A program made the translations under genes and the position numbers. A DNA stretch of 64,000 nt from Paratrimastix pyriformis (lineage: Eukaryota > Preaxostyla > Paratrimastigidae), in NCBI GenBank assembly GCA_027972325.1, contig JAPMOS010000001.1, positions 281,001-345,000 of the forward strand, read 5' to 3'. The notes under the pieces are model-generated. The model was not told the DNA's origin. It did not search any database and worked only from the letters and a program-made list of their open reading frames with translations. Below are positions 31,219 to 42,500 of the stretch, piece after piece; position 1 is the stretch's first letter; the number at the start of each line of letters is the position of its first letter.

Positions 31219-33149
31219 CGATGGGCGACGAGCGGGTGAGCCGCCCGCCCGGGGGGGACGAAGGCGGGAATCCAAGGCGAGCGGGCGGGTGATGAGTGGG
31301 AGGCGGCGTGCCGGACCAGCTGGGGCCAGATCTCCCGGGTGACCAGCTTGGGGTCGAGGTGCTGGTGGTATGTCTCGAGGTTCTGCAGCAGCTGGGCCCG
31401 GATGGAGCGCTCCTTCGAGCCGAACATCTTCACCACGCACGGCACGATGCGCGCCTCGAACTGGTCCGGGCTCAGGGCGTGGCCCACGGCCAGGATGCAG
31501 CCGAGAACGCGAGCGCCGACTACCAGGACGGGTGGTGGTTGGTGGTTGGTGGTGAGCGGAGGGGTCGCTGGGTGGGGCATGGGAGGCGGGGCGGCGGACC
31601 GGCGCCGAGGTCGAGCTCGTTCAGGAAGAGGGGCAGCATCTTGGAGATCTGCACCGAGGCCGGGAAGCTGGCGATGCGGGGGAGCAGGTTGCTGCGTGCC
31701 AAAGCAAAGACGGGAAGGGGACGGGGAAGGGGACGGGGTGGTGGCGTCGGGTGGAGATGGCGTGAGACCCGACGAACGGCCGAGTGCGGCCATGCGGCTA
31801 TCCAGACGATGTTTGGTTCCCACCGAATGGAGGGCAACAAGGAACGGTTTCGAAATCGCACGGGAACGCGAGAGGGAAGAAAGAGCGGCCCCGCGAAAAA
31901 GCCAATCGGCGGCGGCATGGGAGTGGGGAGGGGGCCACAGGCCACGGCGTGTGTGTGTGTGTGTGGGGGGGGGGGACCGGGCGCGGCGGACAGACGAGAA
32001 GAACTTCTCCTTGGCCTCGGGGGTCTTCAGGGGCAGCTCCTCCAGGTAGAGCAGCACCCGCACGTACTGGCTCTCGGCCACGAAGGCCGACTCGAGCAGC
32101 TGCGAGGGGGTCGGCCGCCGGGCCGGGTCCATGCCCCGCATCGCCCCCACCAGGGGCGCAGTGGCTACGGGGGGAATAGAGAGGGGGAGCGCGGATGGAC
32201 GGGGGCCGGACCTCGGGCAGCTTGTGGTCCTGGGAGAGGAGGGCCTGCGAGGTCGACTCGACCCCGAAGAGCTCCTCGATGACCTTCCCTGCGCCCCCGC
32301 ATTCAAGACAGCGGCAGAGGCAACGACCCCGTGTGGGCAAAGAGCACAGCCTGCCACCCATCCGCCTGTCAACGGCGCCGCACCCGCGAAGTGGCCCTGG
32401 GGTGAGCGTGGGCGTGGATCCAGACCGAGCATGAAGGAGTCGATGGCGTGGACGGGCTCGCTCCCCGGGGAGAAGCGACCCGAGTTGCACTCCGGGGGAA
32501 GAAGGCCCGTCAGCCCCGGGGCCAATGTGGCAATCGACTGGGGGCAGGTGAGAAATAGTGGAAAGATCCGGGGGTGAGGGAGTCAGCGACCCGAAGGCCG
32601 AGAGGTGGTAGCCGCAGACCCGCATCGAGTCGGGCACGTTCTGCAGGGGGCCAGCGAACTCGAAGGCGCCCAGTCGCCAGTCGCCCGACTTGGTCACAAA
32701 GATGGTCGCCAGCGACAGGTTACAGAGACACAGAGAGCACTCCGCAAGGAAATTCAGGGCGGTGGCCAGCTGGTGCAAACCCCAGCATATTGCGTTCGGG
32801 TCAATCTTAGGGCCGCTGGCGAGGACAGTAGCGAGGGGTGTGACGGGCTCCGTGACAAAGTGGACTCTGTGTAGCACGGAAAATGAGGTACGACCACCCA
32901 AAACACAGACTTCTCCTTGGGATTCTCCTTTTCGGGCTCCAGGCCCTCGATGAAACGGAGAAGGTATGGATGCTTGAGAGTCTTCATTTTTATGAAGCCG
33001 TTGTGCGCAGCAGGTGAGCAAGTCGCGGAGAAGACCGAAACAGGCGTGCCATCGCTTTTTTTCGTGCCCGGAGAGAGAGTCCAAATGGATTTGTCACCAA
33101 GTGGGACTCCCGCGGTTTCGTTGATATTGTAGGGAAGAGAGTTCCCCAT
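27864..33149 (-). CDS. SCYL1: SCYL1-like pseudokinase with HEAT repeats
   Basis: The N-terminus (MGNSLPYNINETAGVPLGDK) enters a kinase-like fold: KKSDGTPVSVFSA, FIKMKTLKHPYLLRFIEGLE, FVTEPVTPLATVLA and ICWGLHQLATALNFLAECSL. The usual HRD and DFG motifs are replaced (CNLSLATIFV and RLGAFEF), as in SCYL1, so it should not be catalytic. MRGMDPARRPTPSQLLES closes the lobe. HEAT blocks follow: IVPCVVKMFGSKERSIRAQL, ALRELTIKSMVFFIPKV, IRTNTTICLGLVAQYID and AFTRAMRDTHAPSRVAAVDA. The tail is low-complexity and ends RKKLGAERLA, near the family's basic C-terminal COPI-binding region. SCYL1 works in Golgi-ER retrograde traffic. There are about 12-15 introns, rich in minisatellites and C runs. The start is 211 bp from the divergent GPCR start. 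Confidence 0.85.
28340..28368 (-). repeat. C homopolymer in SCYL1 intron (sense strand)
   Basis: A run of about 29 G on the + strand lies between two low-complexity exons near the 3' end of SCYL1 and reads as C in the transcript. Confidence 0.75.
28757..28832. repeat. GGTGC pentanucleotide array in SCYL1 intron
   Basis: About 15 perfect tandem copies of a 5-bp unit (GCGGT/GGTGC). On the coding strand it reads as GCACC repeats. Confidence 0.95.
29487..29640. repeat. GATGATG-rich and GGGTAAT tandem repeats in SCYL1 intron
   Basis: A GATGGAT/GATGAT array is followed by about five copies of the 7-bp unit GGGTAAT (29575-29612). All lie between SCYL1 exons. Confidence 0.8.
29953..30001. repeat. 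GGGAC pentanucleotide array in SCYL1 intron
   Basis: About nine copies of GGGAC in a row, ending in a short G run. It is adjacent to the exon encoding the ELCQAEMDDARKGTPVLGES segment. Confidence 0.9.
31180..31218 (-). repeat. Long C homopolymer in SCYL1 intron (sense strand)
   Basis: Close to 40 consecutive G on the + strand, the longest homopolymer in the window, lie directly upstream (in sense) of the HEAT exon ISGFSDTSPALRELTIKS. That is the pyrimidine-tract position, next to the acceptor (CTGCAG). Confidence 0.9.
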
Positions 33150-33360
33150 TCGGGAAAAAAGGGAACCAAGAAACCCGGCCGTTGTTGGTAGGGGGAGAAC
33201 GGAGAATCTGATTTGGTGCGAATGAAGGAACAGGAAGCTGAACCTGGGGATTTACCCACTAGTTTCTTCTACTTCTTTTTGTTTTTTCCTGCGCTCTGGA
33301 TCGATCATCGAAGTCTGTCCTTTTTCCCCGGGTTGAATTTTATTTGTGACCCGTATAGAA

Positions 33361-34331
33361 ATGCATTTGGATCTTGTCTCGATGACATGCGGAGCATTAG
33401 CAGTCGTTGGCGCGTCATCCGTGATTCTTTACCTGCTTCTTTTTTCGTATTTCAAAGGTAAACTCACCTTCGAATCTCGCCTAATTATTCTGATCAATAT
33501 CGGTCTGCCTTTCACCGCGATTGTATCTTATTGATCGCGCACGGACTGCTGGCGCAGGGTTTCTCAATTCCATCGTCTGCCTATTCGGCACACCTACTGA
33601 CGGTTCCGCACTCTGTTACATCCAAGCCGTTGTGGATCAGACCATAACCGTGGCAGGCAATTTGTGGATGTTCGGGCTTGCCCTTTATATCTACTTCACC
33701 CTCGGCCGAAGAGAGCTCTCCTCCCCGGCCCGGACCGCGCGCTACGAGCTTCTTTATCACGTCATCATCTGGCCCGTGGTGGTGCTGGTCGGCGTGCTGC
33801 CCTTCACGACCCACAGCTACGGGCGCGAGGGCCCCTTCTGCTGGGTGACGCAGGACAGCTGGCAGATCCTGAGCTACGTCGTCCTGTACACCCCGGTGGT
33901 GCTGACAGCGGGCTTCCAGATCCTCACCACCGTGCGCCTGTGCAAGTTGCGCCGGAATGTCTACTCCTCCGCGGCCGCATCCATGGCCACCGATCTTGTC
34001 AAGAAGGTCCGACCCCACGGCATCGCCGTCCCCACACCTCGACTCTCGACCCGTAGATCTTCCTGTACCCCTGGTTCGCCCTCTTCCTGTGGCTGATCCC
34101 CCTCATCCACCGGCTCTACCAATGGGTCTGCCCCCGGTCCTCCCCTCCATCTCCTGGCTGCCCTGGCCTGGGGCTGGGCCCACTGTCCTACCCGCGGGTG
34201 CCACTCGCCTTCACACACACTCGTTCTTGGCTCCGGTCACCCGCAGGTCTCTGGCCAAGAGAGCGATGCCCTGGCCCTGCTGCACGTGCTCTTCGAGGAC
34301 TCCCAGGGGTTCCTCTTCGCCCTCTGTCCGT

Positions 34332-34362
<31 letters not shown>

Positions 34363-35088
34363 CCCACCCACCCCCAAATATCTTCATCGCTTGCCGCCGT
34401 CCTTCCTTACCACTTGGTGCTTGCCTGTCCCCGGGTGCTGCAGTCTTCTTCCTGACGAACGTCCAGTGGCGCTCGGTGTGCTGCCGCCGGAAGGCCATCG
34501 CCAAGAGCGCCCTCAGCGTCCTCGACGAGAGCATGGGCGCCTCGGGCCTCGAGGAGGCCCTCCTCTCCCCCGCCGACATGGCCCCCGGTCCGCGGCCACC
34601 CCCACCCCCACCCCCACTACCCCACACACGCAGGCTTCGCTCACGTCCCAACTGTCCACCCCCACTCCCTCACAGGCCCCGTGGTGCCGCAGGACATCTA
34701 CATCACGTCCTCGCTGGTGCCCGAGCCTGGCATGCCCAGCCCGGCCCCCCAGACTGCCCTCTCGTACGCCCGAAGCCCCACGGGCCCGGGGGGCATCCAC
34801 GGGCGCAGTACCCTGAGCCCCTCGGCCCTGGCCGAGCTGACCGCGGCCTCGCCCGCCCTGCAGCTGCAGGCGCCCCCGCCCACTGCCCCGGGGGGCGAGC
34901 CGCAGTCCGAGCAGGGCCTCTTCGGGGTGACGGCGCCCCAGCAGTACGCTTCCGCCCTGGGCGAGGGGGACGGGGGCGGGATCGACGGGGACGGGCCGCT
35001 GGTGCCCATGGAGGGCCCGCCCGGCCCCGAGGAGAGCATCCTCTACGGGGCCACACCCCGCCTCTACGGGCGCTCCATCGGGTCGTGA
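33361..35088 (+). CDS. Class E (cAMP receptor-like) seven-transmembrane GPCR
   Basis: Exon 1 gives TM1 (MTCGALAVVGASSVILYLLL) and the start of TM2. The next exon encodes NSIVCLFGTPTDGSALCYIQ, TM3 (ITVAGNLWMFGLALYIYFTL), TM4 (VIIWPVVVLVGVLPFTTHSY), the second extracellular loop with GPFCWVTQDSWQILSYV, and TM5. The final helices come from IFLYPWFALFLWLIPLIHRL and a later exon with VFFLTNVQWRSVCCRR. The Cys in TM3 and the CW in loop 2 match Dictyostelium cAR/crl receptors. The cytoplasmic tail (about 180 residues) is Ser/Pro/Gly-rich. A 26-bp sense C run (34336-34361) lies in an intron. Such receptors sense extracellular small molecules through heterotrimeric G proteins. The join after exon 1 is not fully resolved. 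Confidence 0.75.
34336..34361 (+). repeat. C homopolymer in GPCR intron
   Basis: About 26 C in the sense strand lie in the intron before the exon encoding VFFLTNVQWRS. Confidence 0.75.
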
Positions 35089-35699
35089 GGGGGCCCGGCA
35101 CCCTCGGGGAATCATGCACCATGCCCCCCCTCATGTCCATCCATCACCCTCCCATGTCGTCGGAGCGGCTCCGCACGGCTGGCCGCTCGGGCGTGACCCG
35201 CGCAGGTCCGAATCCGCTGCTGCGACCTTCCTTCGGTCGGGACGCCCTCCCTCGAATATCCTTCCCTCACTCGCGCGGGCCGGCCCGATCGGCCGGGACC
35301 GCCGTTATATTTCTCTGCCCGAGCGTCATCGTGCCTCACGTCGTTTGTGTGGCCACGCAAAAAAGAACAGGAAAAAGAATTGATTGTTCCGCCATCACGA
35401 TCCGAGCCGCCGCCAACTTCATTCACTCCAAACAAGAGAGCAGGAGTGGCCTGTTACCCCGTTAAGGATGGGAGCGATCAAGACAAGAGAGCAGCCATCT
35501 TTTCGGGGTCAAACGGACCCAAAAGCGAACACGCGGTCGGCGAGGGGAAGCCGTCAAGCGCACGGAATGGGGGGAGAGGACAAAAGGTGAAGAGACGGAG
35601 GGTTGGATCTGCGTGTTCGTTGGGAAGGTATTCTACAGAAGGTTGGGCGCAGGCGCAGGAGGTTTGCATCTGCTCCAGCGGGGGACTTGTGATGCCCGT
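35089..35699. other. 3' gap between GPCR and SDE2
   Basis: The two genes are convergent. The gap holds frames without any recognisable domain and an A-rich segment near 35355-35385. A small gene cannot be excluded, but none is supported. Confidence 0.45.
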
Positions 35700-37267
35700 C
35701 TATGCATCCACCTCCACTGGTTGCTGGGGCCCCTGTTTGGGGTGTTCCTTGCGAGGAGGTCGGGGATGGCTGGGCATTCCTGTGAGAAGGCTCGTGTCCC
35801 ATTTCTCCTTTGGAAGCCCCCGAATCGCCCAGAGTCGGCGGGCCCGCTCAAAGGGAGTCCCGCCGCACTTCAGGCCCAACCTCGTCAGCTCGTCTTTGAG
35901 CTGTTGGGCTGTATAGCGTTCAAGGAGGTCCTCCGGCCGCTCGAATGTATCCAAAACGATCGGGCCTGCGGGACCAGCTTCTGAGGCAGGCTTGTAGGCC
36001 TGTGGTTGAGGTGCTGGTGGGGGCGAGGCTACAAAGGGATGAAACAAGAGTGCGTGATCGAAGGTAGAGGACCTTTTTTGGGCTTCTCGCTGCGGGGACG
36101 CTTGGTGGTGGCATCCGCATCGCGATTTTCCAGTGCGTGCTTCTTGGTCGGGACGAGGATCGGCATCTCCGACCTGGCGATGCGATTGATGAGACGGCTG
36201 GGGGATGAAAAAAATAGGCAGACAAAGCGTCGAGTTGTTTTTGAGCATCAGCAAGCGATGCTGGAGGAGGGGAAGGTGCCGGAGAGCTCGTTGGGGAGAC
36301 GGCAGGGGATGGGGAAGTTGCGGTTGCAGCAGCATCTGCCGATGTAGCAGTCGCGGTTGCAGTAGCGTCCATTGAGGAAGCAGCAGCAGGCACGTCCGGT
36401 GTTGCTGGGGTTTTGCGTTCCTCATCCCCCTCCTCGCCGCTGGCGTCCTTTTCTTTGGGGCTCTTGTGCTCTTCAGCTTCGTCGTCCGGAACATCGACAG
36501 CCTCCGGTCCGTCGAGAACCTCGTCCTCGTCCTCATCGTCCTCGTCGTCCGCGCTCTGAGACACAGGAGCGATGAGAGGAGCAAAAGAGATAGACAGACG
36601 TCACGGCGCCTCTCGGCCTCTTCACGCTTTCGCTTGGAGTCCAGGGCAAACTGGATAGCATCTTGCACCCCCTTAATTGCTTCTTTGCTCTCGTTCATGT
36701 ACTTGATCTTGTCGGGAATGTAGTACTTCCCCTTCTGAATGTCCTTCAGAACCTTCTTGTTTTTTTTGGCCTGTTCCCTAAAACAGCAGGTTGATGGTTG
36801 AACGCAAAAATACGGCAACCGCAGACCGCTCGTCCTTCTTGGCCAGCCAGTCTTGCATGGCTTGCTCGGTCTTCAGATCGCGAATCCGTCGGCCTGCAAG
36901 ATCACGGCACATGTCCTGTGTACAGGTGAGCACAGGCTAAAAGAGAAGAAGGAAGCCAGACAATGTTGGTGATCTTCTTGGCACCCACAGGGGCGGTACT
37001 GTTTCGAAGGTTTTGTCCGAAGGCGCCCTGTTTACCACCAGCAAGACCGAGGAAAAGCCTGAGCGTGTGTGTCGACGTGGAGATCAGCGAAGATGGCGTG
37101 AGCGGTTTGGCATTGGAGGTAACATAGAAGAGATTGGAAGCGAGAGCTTGGGGAATCCCTTCGATTTCACAATAACGAGAAAGAATTGCCGAGAGTGGGA
37201 CAACTTCATCGCAATTCAGAGTGTGAGTGCGCCCAGAGAGGCCCACCACGTCAATCGAAAATTTCAT
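35700..37267 (-). CDS. SDE2: SDE2 (ubiquitin-fold splicing/replication factor)
   Basis: The N-terminus (MKFSIDVVGLSGRTHTLNCD) is a ubiquitin-like fold ending LRLFLGLAGGKQGAFGQNLR. It holds the GG-Lys processing site at which Sde2 precursors are cut, and the LR motif that follows it. Next exons: KKITNI, then DMCRDLAGRRIRDLKTEQAM, corresponding to human [20 protein letters not shown]; a helical basic part KKNKKVLKDIQKGKYYIPDK; a long acidic and Ala/Thr-rich linker; and a C-terminal SAP-like domain (LLERYTAQQLKDELTRLGLK then GTPFERARRLWAIRGL). In yeast and humans, processed Sde2 joins the spliceosome for certain introns and protects replication forks and telomeres. The start is 60 bp from the divergent CCDC96-like start. 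Confidence 0.9.
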
Positions 37268-37327
37268 TCCTGCTGTTTGTAGAGCCGGCGTGGGTGCCCC
37301 TATTTCTTGGACGGGTTTTCAAATTTG

Positions 37328-39366
37328 ATGGAAACCGAAGCCTCTCTCCAGGCCAAGCTCGATGTGGTCTGTCCGCACCTACAAATCCCACATGGATAAA
37401 GCGTTTCCTAATTTTGGATAGGCAAGGAGACTGAATCGGGAACTCCTCGACGAAAATTCCCGATTGCAACAAACCTACACCATTTATATTAACAGCACTA
37501 ATTTTGTCTGTAAGCCTGCCGTTTAACGGTAACGTTTTCACGAGGTCCTCAGTACGAGAACAAAGAGCTCGAGGGTAAAGATGAGCGTCTCTTGATGGAG
37601 GCCTTCCAACGCGTTCTCGAGAAGGTCAGTCCTCAACTCCGGGTTGGAGTGGTCACACCTGTTTTCGTTGCGCGCCCCAGGTGGAAGAGTTTCAGGAAAA
37701 GAAGGCCCAGGTGACGGAGGAGGCCGACCGGGCCACCCTCGACCTGCGGCGGAAGCTGCACCAGAAGCGGGCCATCCTGCAGGAGATTCAGGACTCGCTC
37801 ACCCTGTACAAACGCGAGGTGGCCCTGGACGCCGAGTACTCGCGTTCTGGCCGCAGGATTCCCGAGACGGTCTGCTCCCCCGGCCATCTCCTCCCAGCAT
37901 CCGGTGTCATGCTGACCCCCCCGTGGCGTCTCGACTCCGCATGACGACAGGACATCGACGCCTGGCTGAAGCGCGAGGAGCAGCAGGACGCCAAGGTGCA
38001 CGAGTGGCGCCTGCGGAACATCCGCATCCAGAACCAGCTGGCCAAGCAGGACCAGGGCCAGCCCGCGGCCGACTCGGCCAAGCGGCAGGCGCACATGATC
38101 AACTTCGAGCAGCTCAAGATCGAGAACCAGACGTACAACGAGAAGATCGAGGAGCGCACAGAGGTCCCTGCCACACCACGCGGGGCTCGGCTCGGCTCGG
38201 CTCATCCCCTGCCCGCCCTCCCTCGCACTGTCCCCCAGGATTGCATGGGTCTGGGCGCGATCTCATTTCTGCTCCCTCCTTTCCGTGGTCGCTGCTGGCC
38301 CCACCCCACCACCCTGCGGGACGCGCCCGTTTTGCCGGTGGGCAGGAGCTCCAAAAGCTGCGCAAGAAGATCAACATCACCGTCCAGATCCTGAGCCACT
38401 TCAAGGAGAAGCTCGAGTACCTCACCGTCCGTCTGCCGTCCCACCTTCCCACCTTCCCACCTCCCCCCCTCCTCTGCCTTTTGGCGTGACATTTCCGCTC
38501 GCCCCGCCAGCGCGAGAACCAAAAGCTGAAGGTGCGCTCGGCCGAGCTGGACAGCGGCACCACCGAGCAGCGCAACCTGCTCTCCAAGCTCAAGGCCCGC
38601 ACCCCCCGCTACCACTCCCTCCGCTCGCCTGCTGCCGCATCCAGCCCATTCCATCCATCGCCCACTCACTGCTCTCCCCCCGGTCCACCCCACCCCCACA
38701 GCGGGACCGGGACCGGCTCAAGGCCGACAATGCCCGGCTGCGCCAGGAGGCCGGCCTGGTGGGGGTGGAGGAGCTCCTGCGGGACTACCAGATGCGCAGG
38801 GTCTGCCTCCCCCCGCCCTCCATACCCCCCTGGTCGCTCCCTCCCCCCCGGTCGCTCCCTCCCCCCCGGTCGCTCCCTCCCCCCCGGTCGCTCCCTCCCC
38901 TGGTCGCTCCCTCCCCTGGTCGCTCCCTCCCCTGGTCGCTCCCTCACCATCGTGTCCGTGTCCACTGCGCGCCATTCTTCTTCGATCTTCGGCCCGCAGA
39001 AAATGGTGCGGACGCAGCGGGTGAAGCTGATTGCCCTCCTCGAGCGCCACGAGGCCCTGACCGGCGTCCGGCCGCCCCTGCTGGACAAGGCCCGCGAGGA
39101 GAAGCGCCTCGAGGACGAGGTCCACACAGAAACAGCCCCCGCCACCCCACCTGCCCGCACCTGCCGTCGGTTTCATCTTCCGTGCATCTGCTCACCGCCG
39201 CATTCGCTCTCGGTGGTGGCCATTTGACGCGCAGCGGGAGGAGGACGAGGAAGAGGACGAGGAGGACGGGGAGGACGCCGAGCTCGCGGGATCCAGCCCG
39301 CCTTCGGGTGGCGCCCCGCCTGCCGCCACCGCCACCGCCACCGCCACCGCCACCGCCACCGCCTGA
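37328..39366 (+). CDS. CCDC96/CCDC113-family ciliary coiled-coil protein
   Basis: Exon 1 (METEASLQAKLDV) is joined over an intron at 37367-37421 (GTCTG donor) to ARRLNRELLDENSRLQQT. Further exons give coiled-coil: EEFQEKKAQVTEEADRATLD, then the diagnostic block MINFEQLKIENQTYNEKIEE, ELQKLRKKINITVQILSHFK, DRDRLKADNARLRQEAGLVG and RVKLIALLERHEALTGVRP. The INFEQLKIENQxxNEKIEERxEEL and TVQ-x-LxHxKEKL blocks match the DUF4201 domain of CCDC96 (CFAP184) and CCDC113 (CFAP263), proteins of the axonemal nexin-dynein/radial spoke base region. The tail is acidic and then Ala-Thr repeats, ending at 39366. An intron holds a 15-16-bp repeat array (38826-38942). Second ciliary gene of the window. Confidence 0.75.
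38826..38942. repeat. 15-16-bp repeat (GGTCGCTCCCTCCC) in CCDC96-like intron
   Basis: About seven units in two length classes: four with a longer C stretch, then three with CCTGGTCGCTCCCTC. CT-rich in the sense direction, so it doubles as an extended pyrimidine tract. Confidence 0.85.
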
Positions 39367-39520
39367 TCTCCGCTCCCTTGCCCTGTTCTGCCTCCCTCCC
39401 TCATCTCTGTTGTATATCGCCATCAAACACCCGGCGACCCTCGTCGCGACGGTCTTTGGCACCCTCGTCCTCGTGCGCCGCTGGGCGGTGATGGCGGGGT
39501 GTTCCAATGGGAGTCGAAAG

Positions 39521-42500
39521 TCAATCGGGGGCCCCGTTGCTTGGCGGCCTGGGCGGCCCCCTTCGGACGGGGACCTCGCGGCCGGCCGGCTTGACCTGGC
39601 CGCCGAGGCGGGCCGCCTCTCCTTCGAGGGCCGCCTCGATGTGGGTCTTGCTCAGCCTGCCGTGCGCCCAGCCAGTGCGCGGGGATTGGTGAGTGCGCGG
39701 GGATTGGTGAGTGCGAGGAGATTGGAGGCGGTGAGTGCGAGGAGATTGGTGGCGGTGAGTGCGAGGAGATTGGAGGCGGTGAGTGCGAGTGGATTGGAGG
39801 CGGTGAGTGCGAGTGGATTGGTGGCACAGGCGCAGACCTGTAGATCTGGGGCCACGACATGGGGGCGCCTCCTCGCAGGGCCGGGTGGGATCGAAGGGGC
39901 GGCGCGGGCTCGTCGGGCGAGGTGGCAGGGGCAGGGGCAGCGGGTCCTCCGGCCGACGGGCGCGCGACAACGAAGGACGCGATCGCTCGTGCCATTCGGG
40001 CCACGCAGGCTGCCCACCCCACCCCCACAACATCCAATGCGTCCCTGGTGATGGAGCGGCCGGCAGGGGCACTGCGGTGGGAGGGAACGAGGAGGGGCCA
40101 AGGTGCGGACCGGCTCGGAATGGGGCCGTGACGGGGCGCGGGAAGGCACCCCAGGCCAGGGCCAGCTTGTGGGCCCCCAGCTGGGCCACGGCGGCCAAGT
40201 TGGCCCGGATGGTGGCGGCCCGGTTCAGGGCCGGGTCCCAGAGGAGCGGGTGCAGCAGCGGGCAGACCATCCGCGGCACCTGCCAAAAGGGGATGGGCGA
40301 GTCGCATGGGCAGGTGCCGTGGGGAGGTCCATGTGCCTCGTGGGCCCCGTGGGGAGGAGAGGTGCGGGCAGACCTTGTCCAAGAGGGCGCGCCCGGGGTG
40401 CTTGCAGTGGAGCGGCAGGGCAAGCCCATCGGCCGCATCTGCGCCAGCCATATCCGTCATCATCATCATCATCACCATCACCATCACCACCCCATCCCGG
40501 GCAAGCAACGAGATCAAGCAGCAGGCGGGGAGGACGGGGCGGGGAGGACCTTGCTCGGTGTGCCGGCTGGTGTCCAGCCGGATCTCGAGGGTGCGCCCGT
40601 CGATGCAGAGCCCACACCAGGGCACGTCTGATGGGCCCACCACCGCCACCGCCACCATTGCACCCCATCACCGCCGCCCAACCAGATCAGCGTCATGTCG
40701 AAAAATCAATCAAGCTACACACGGGGGTGAGAGAGGGGAGGCGCCGAGGGACCGTGGCCCTGGATGTTGGTGCGGGTCTTGGTCCGGTTGGCGCGGCATC
40801 CGAACTGGGGGATGCCCTCCTCGAGGACCCCCACGAAGCCCTCGACCCGCGGCCGGCTGGGGCTCATGAAGAGGAAGTCGTCCACCAGGCGCACCAGCAG
40901 GTCCTCCGGGCCCTGGTCCCCCGAGTGGCCACGGAGGTTGGCGGTGTTCTGGGCGGGTCTCTCTGCCGCTGTCGAGGCCTGCTGCTGCTGGTCGGTGGGG
41001 CGGGGGCGCGGAGGCCCTGTGTGGGCGAGGATGGGCGCCAAGGGCCCGGACCGCTCCATGGTGGCGTAGGTCCAGTTGCAGAGGAGCGTCGAGAGGATGG
41101 AACCCTGCGGGATGCCGCCCACCTGCCGGTAGGTCCGCCCATCGACCTATCGCCACCCCCCAAAGCGCCGCAGTCCGTTATGTGGGCGAAAAGAGGGACG
41201 CGGGGCGCGGGCGGACCTGGATGAAGCCCTGCGTGAGGTGGCCCGCCAGCAGCCGCACAAGGTCGGCACGCGGGTAGCGCCGCACGCGGCCCTCGTCGAT
41301 GAGCACAAGCTCGGTCCGAGAGTCCCGTTGCCGGTCGCCCACGTCCGTCGAACCCTTGGGCTTGGACTGCGCGCTCTCGCCTTTGGGCGGCGTGGTCACC
41401 GAAGCGGCCGCAGCGGCCGGCCGGGAAACGGCGGCCAGAAGGGCCGCATAGGGCGGGCCCCCGTCGGACACGAAGGGCCGCGAGAAGAGCGCCCTGAGGC
41501 GCACCGTGGGGCACTCGGCCAGCCCCCCCGATGCCGCCACGGCCACCGTGCTGTACTGGCGCTGCACGTACACGTCCTGCGATGCCCATCGTGATGCTGG
41601 CAAGATTGGGGCGGGACGGACCTGGGTGAGCGCCCCCTGGGCGATGGCCATCACCTGCTGGGGCGGCAGGGTGTCGAAGGCGTGGCTGATGTCGACCGCC
41701 GCCACGTAGAGCGGGCCCCCCCGGCCCTGGTGGTGGGCGGCCAGGTAGCGGGCGATCCGGGGGCCCGCCTCGGCCATGCTGAAGACCGAGCTCCCCATCA
41801 CGCCCGGATTGCGGTTCTGCGCACAAGGCAGCACCAGGAGCAGCGTCGTAGTCAAGGGCAGGGGACGGGGGGGGAAGACAGGGCGGGTAGACAGGACGGG
41901 TGGAAGGCAGACCTTCTCGTAGAGGAGGGCCGCGTACACGGGGCGGAGCATCGCGTTGGTGGAGCAGGCCCGTCGTGCGTACCTGAGGACCGCCCGGGTC
42001 GCCAGTGCGGAGAGGGTGGCGGTGAGTGAGCCACGGGCTGGGGTGGCGATGGAAAGGGAGGAGGGGAGGGGGGAGGGTGGTGGTGGTGGCCCTGGGGCAA
42101 ATGAGTATCAACCCGAAGGGCAGGGCGGACCGTGGCTGTCGCTTGAAGGGCTGCCGCTGAGTCTTCGGCCCCGAGCCGCCGGCTCCCCGGGCAGACACCC
42201 CCGGCCCGTCGCCCGGGGCAGAGGAGGCCGCCGGGAAGCAGCGCGAGAAGGCCGAGGCTGCCGGACCGTCGGCCGGGGTTGGGGTGGGAGGGCGTGACGA
42301 CCCCGGCGGGCACAGGCCGACCGGGGCGGCGGGGGTCGGGGGGCGTCGGGCTGCCAGCCCTGGAGAAGGAAAGCAAACACCAGTCGCCCAAACCAGGCAG
42401 CGTGGTCGTGGTCGACATCAGGATCGATGGCGGGTGGGCGGGCGTTAGACGGGCGGGCGAGTGAGTGAGTGGGCAAGTTGGGGAAGCAGCGCCGGACCCA

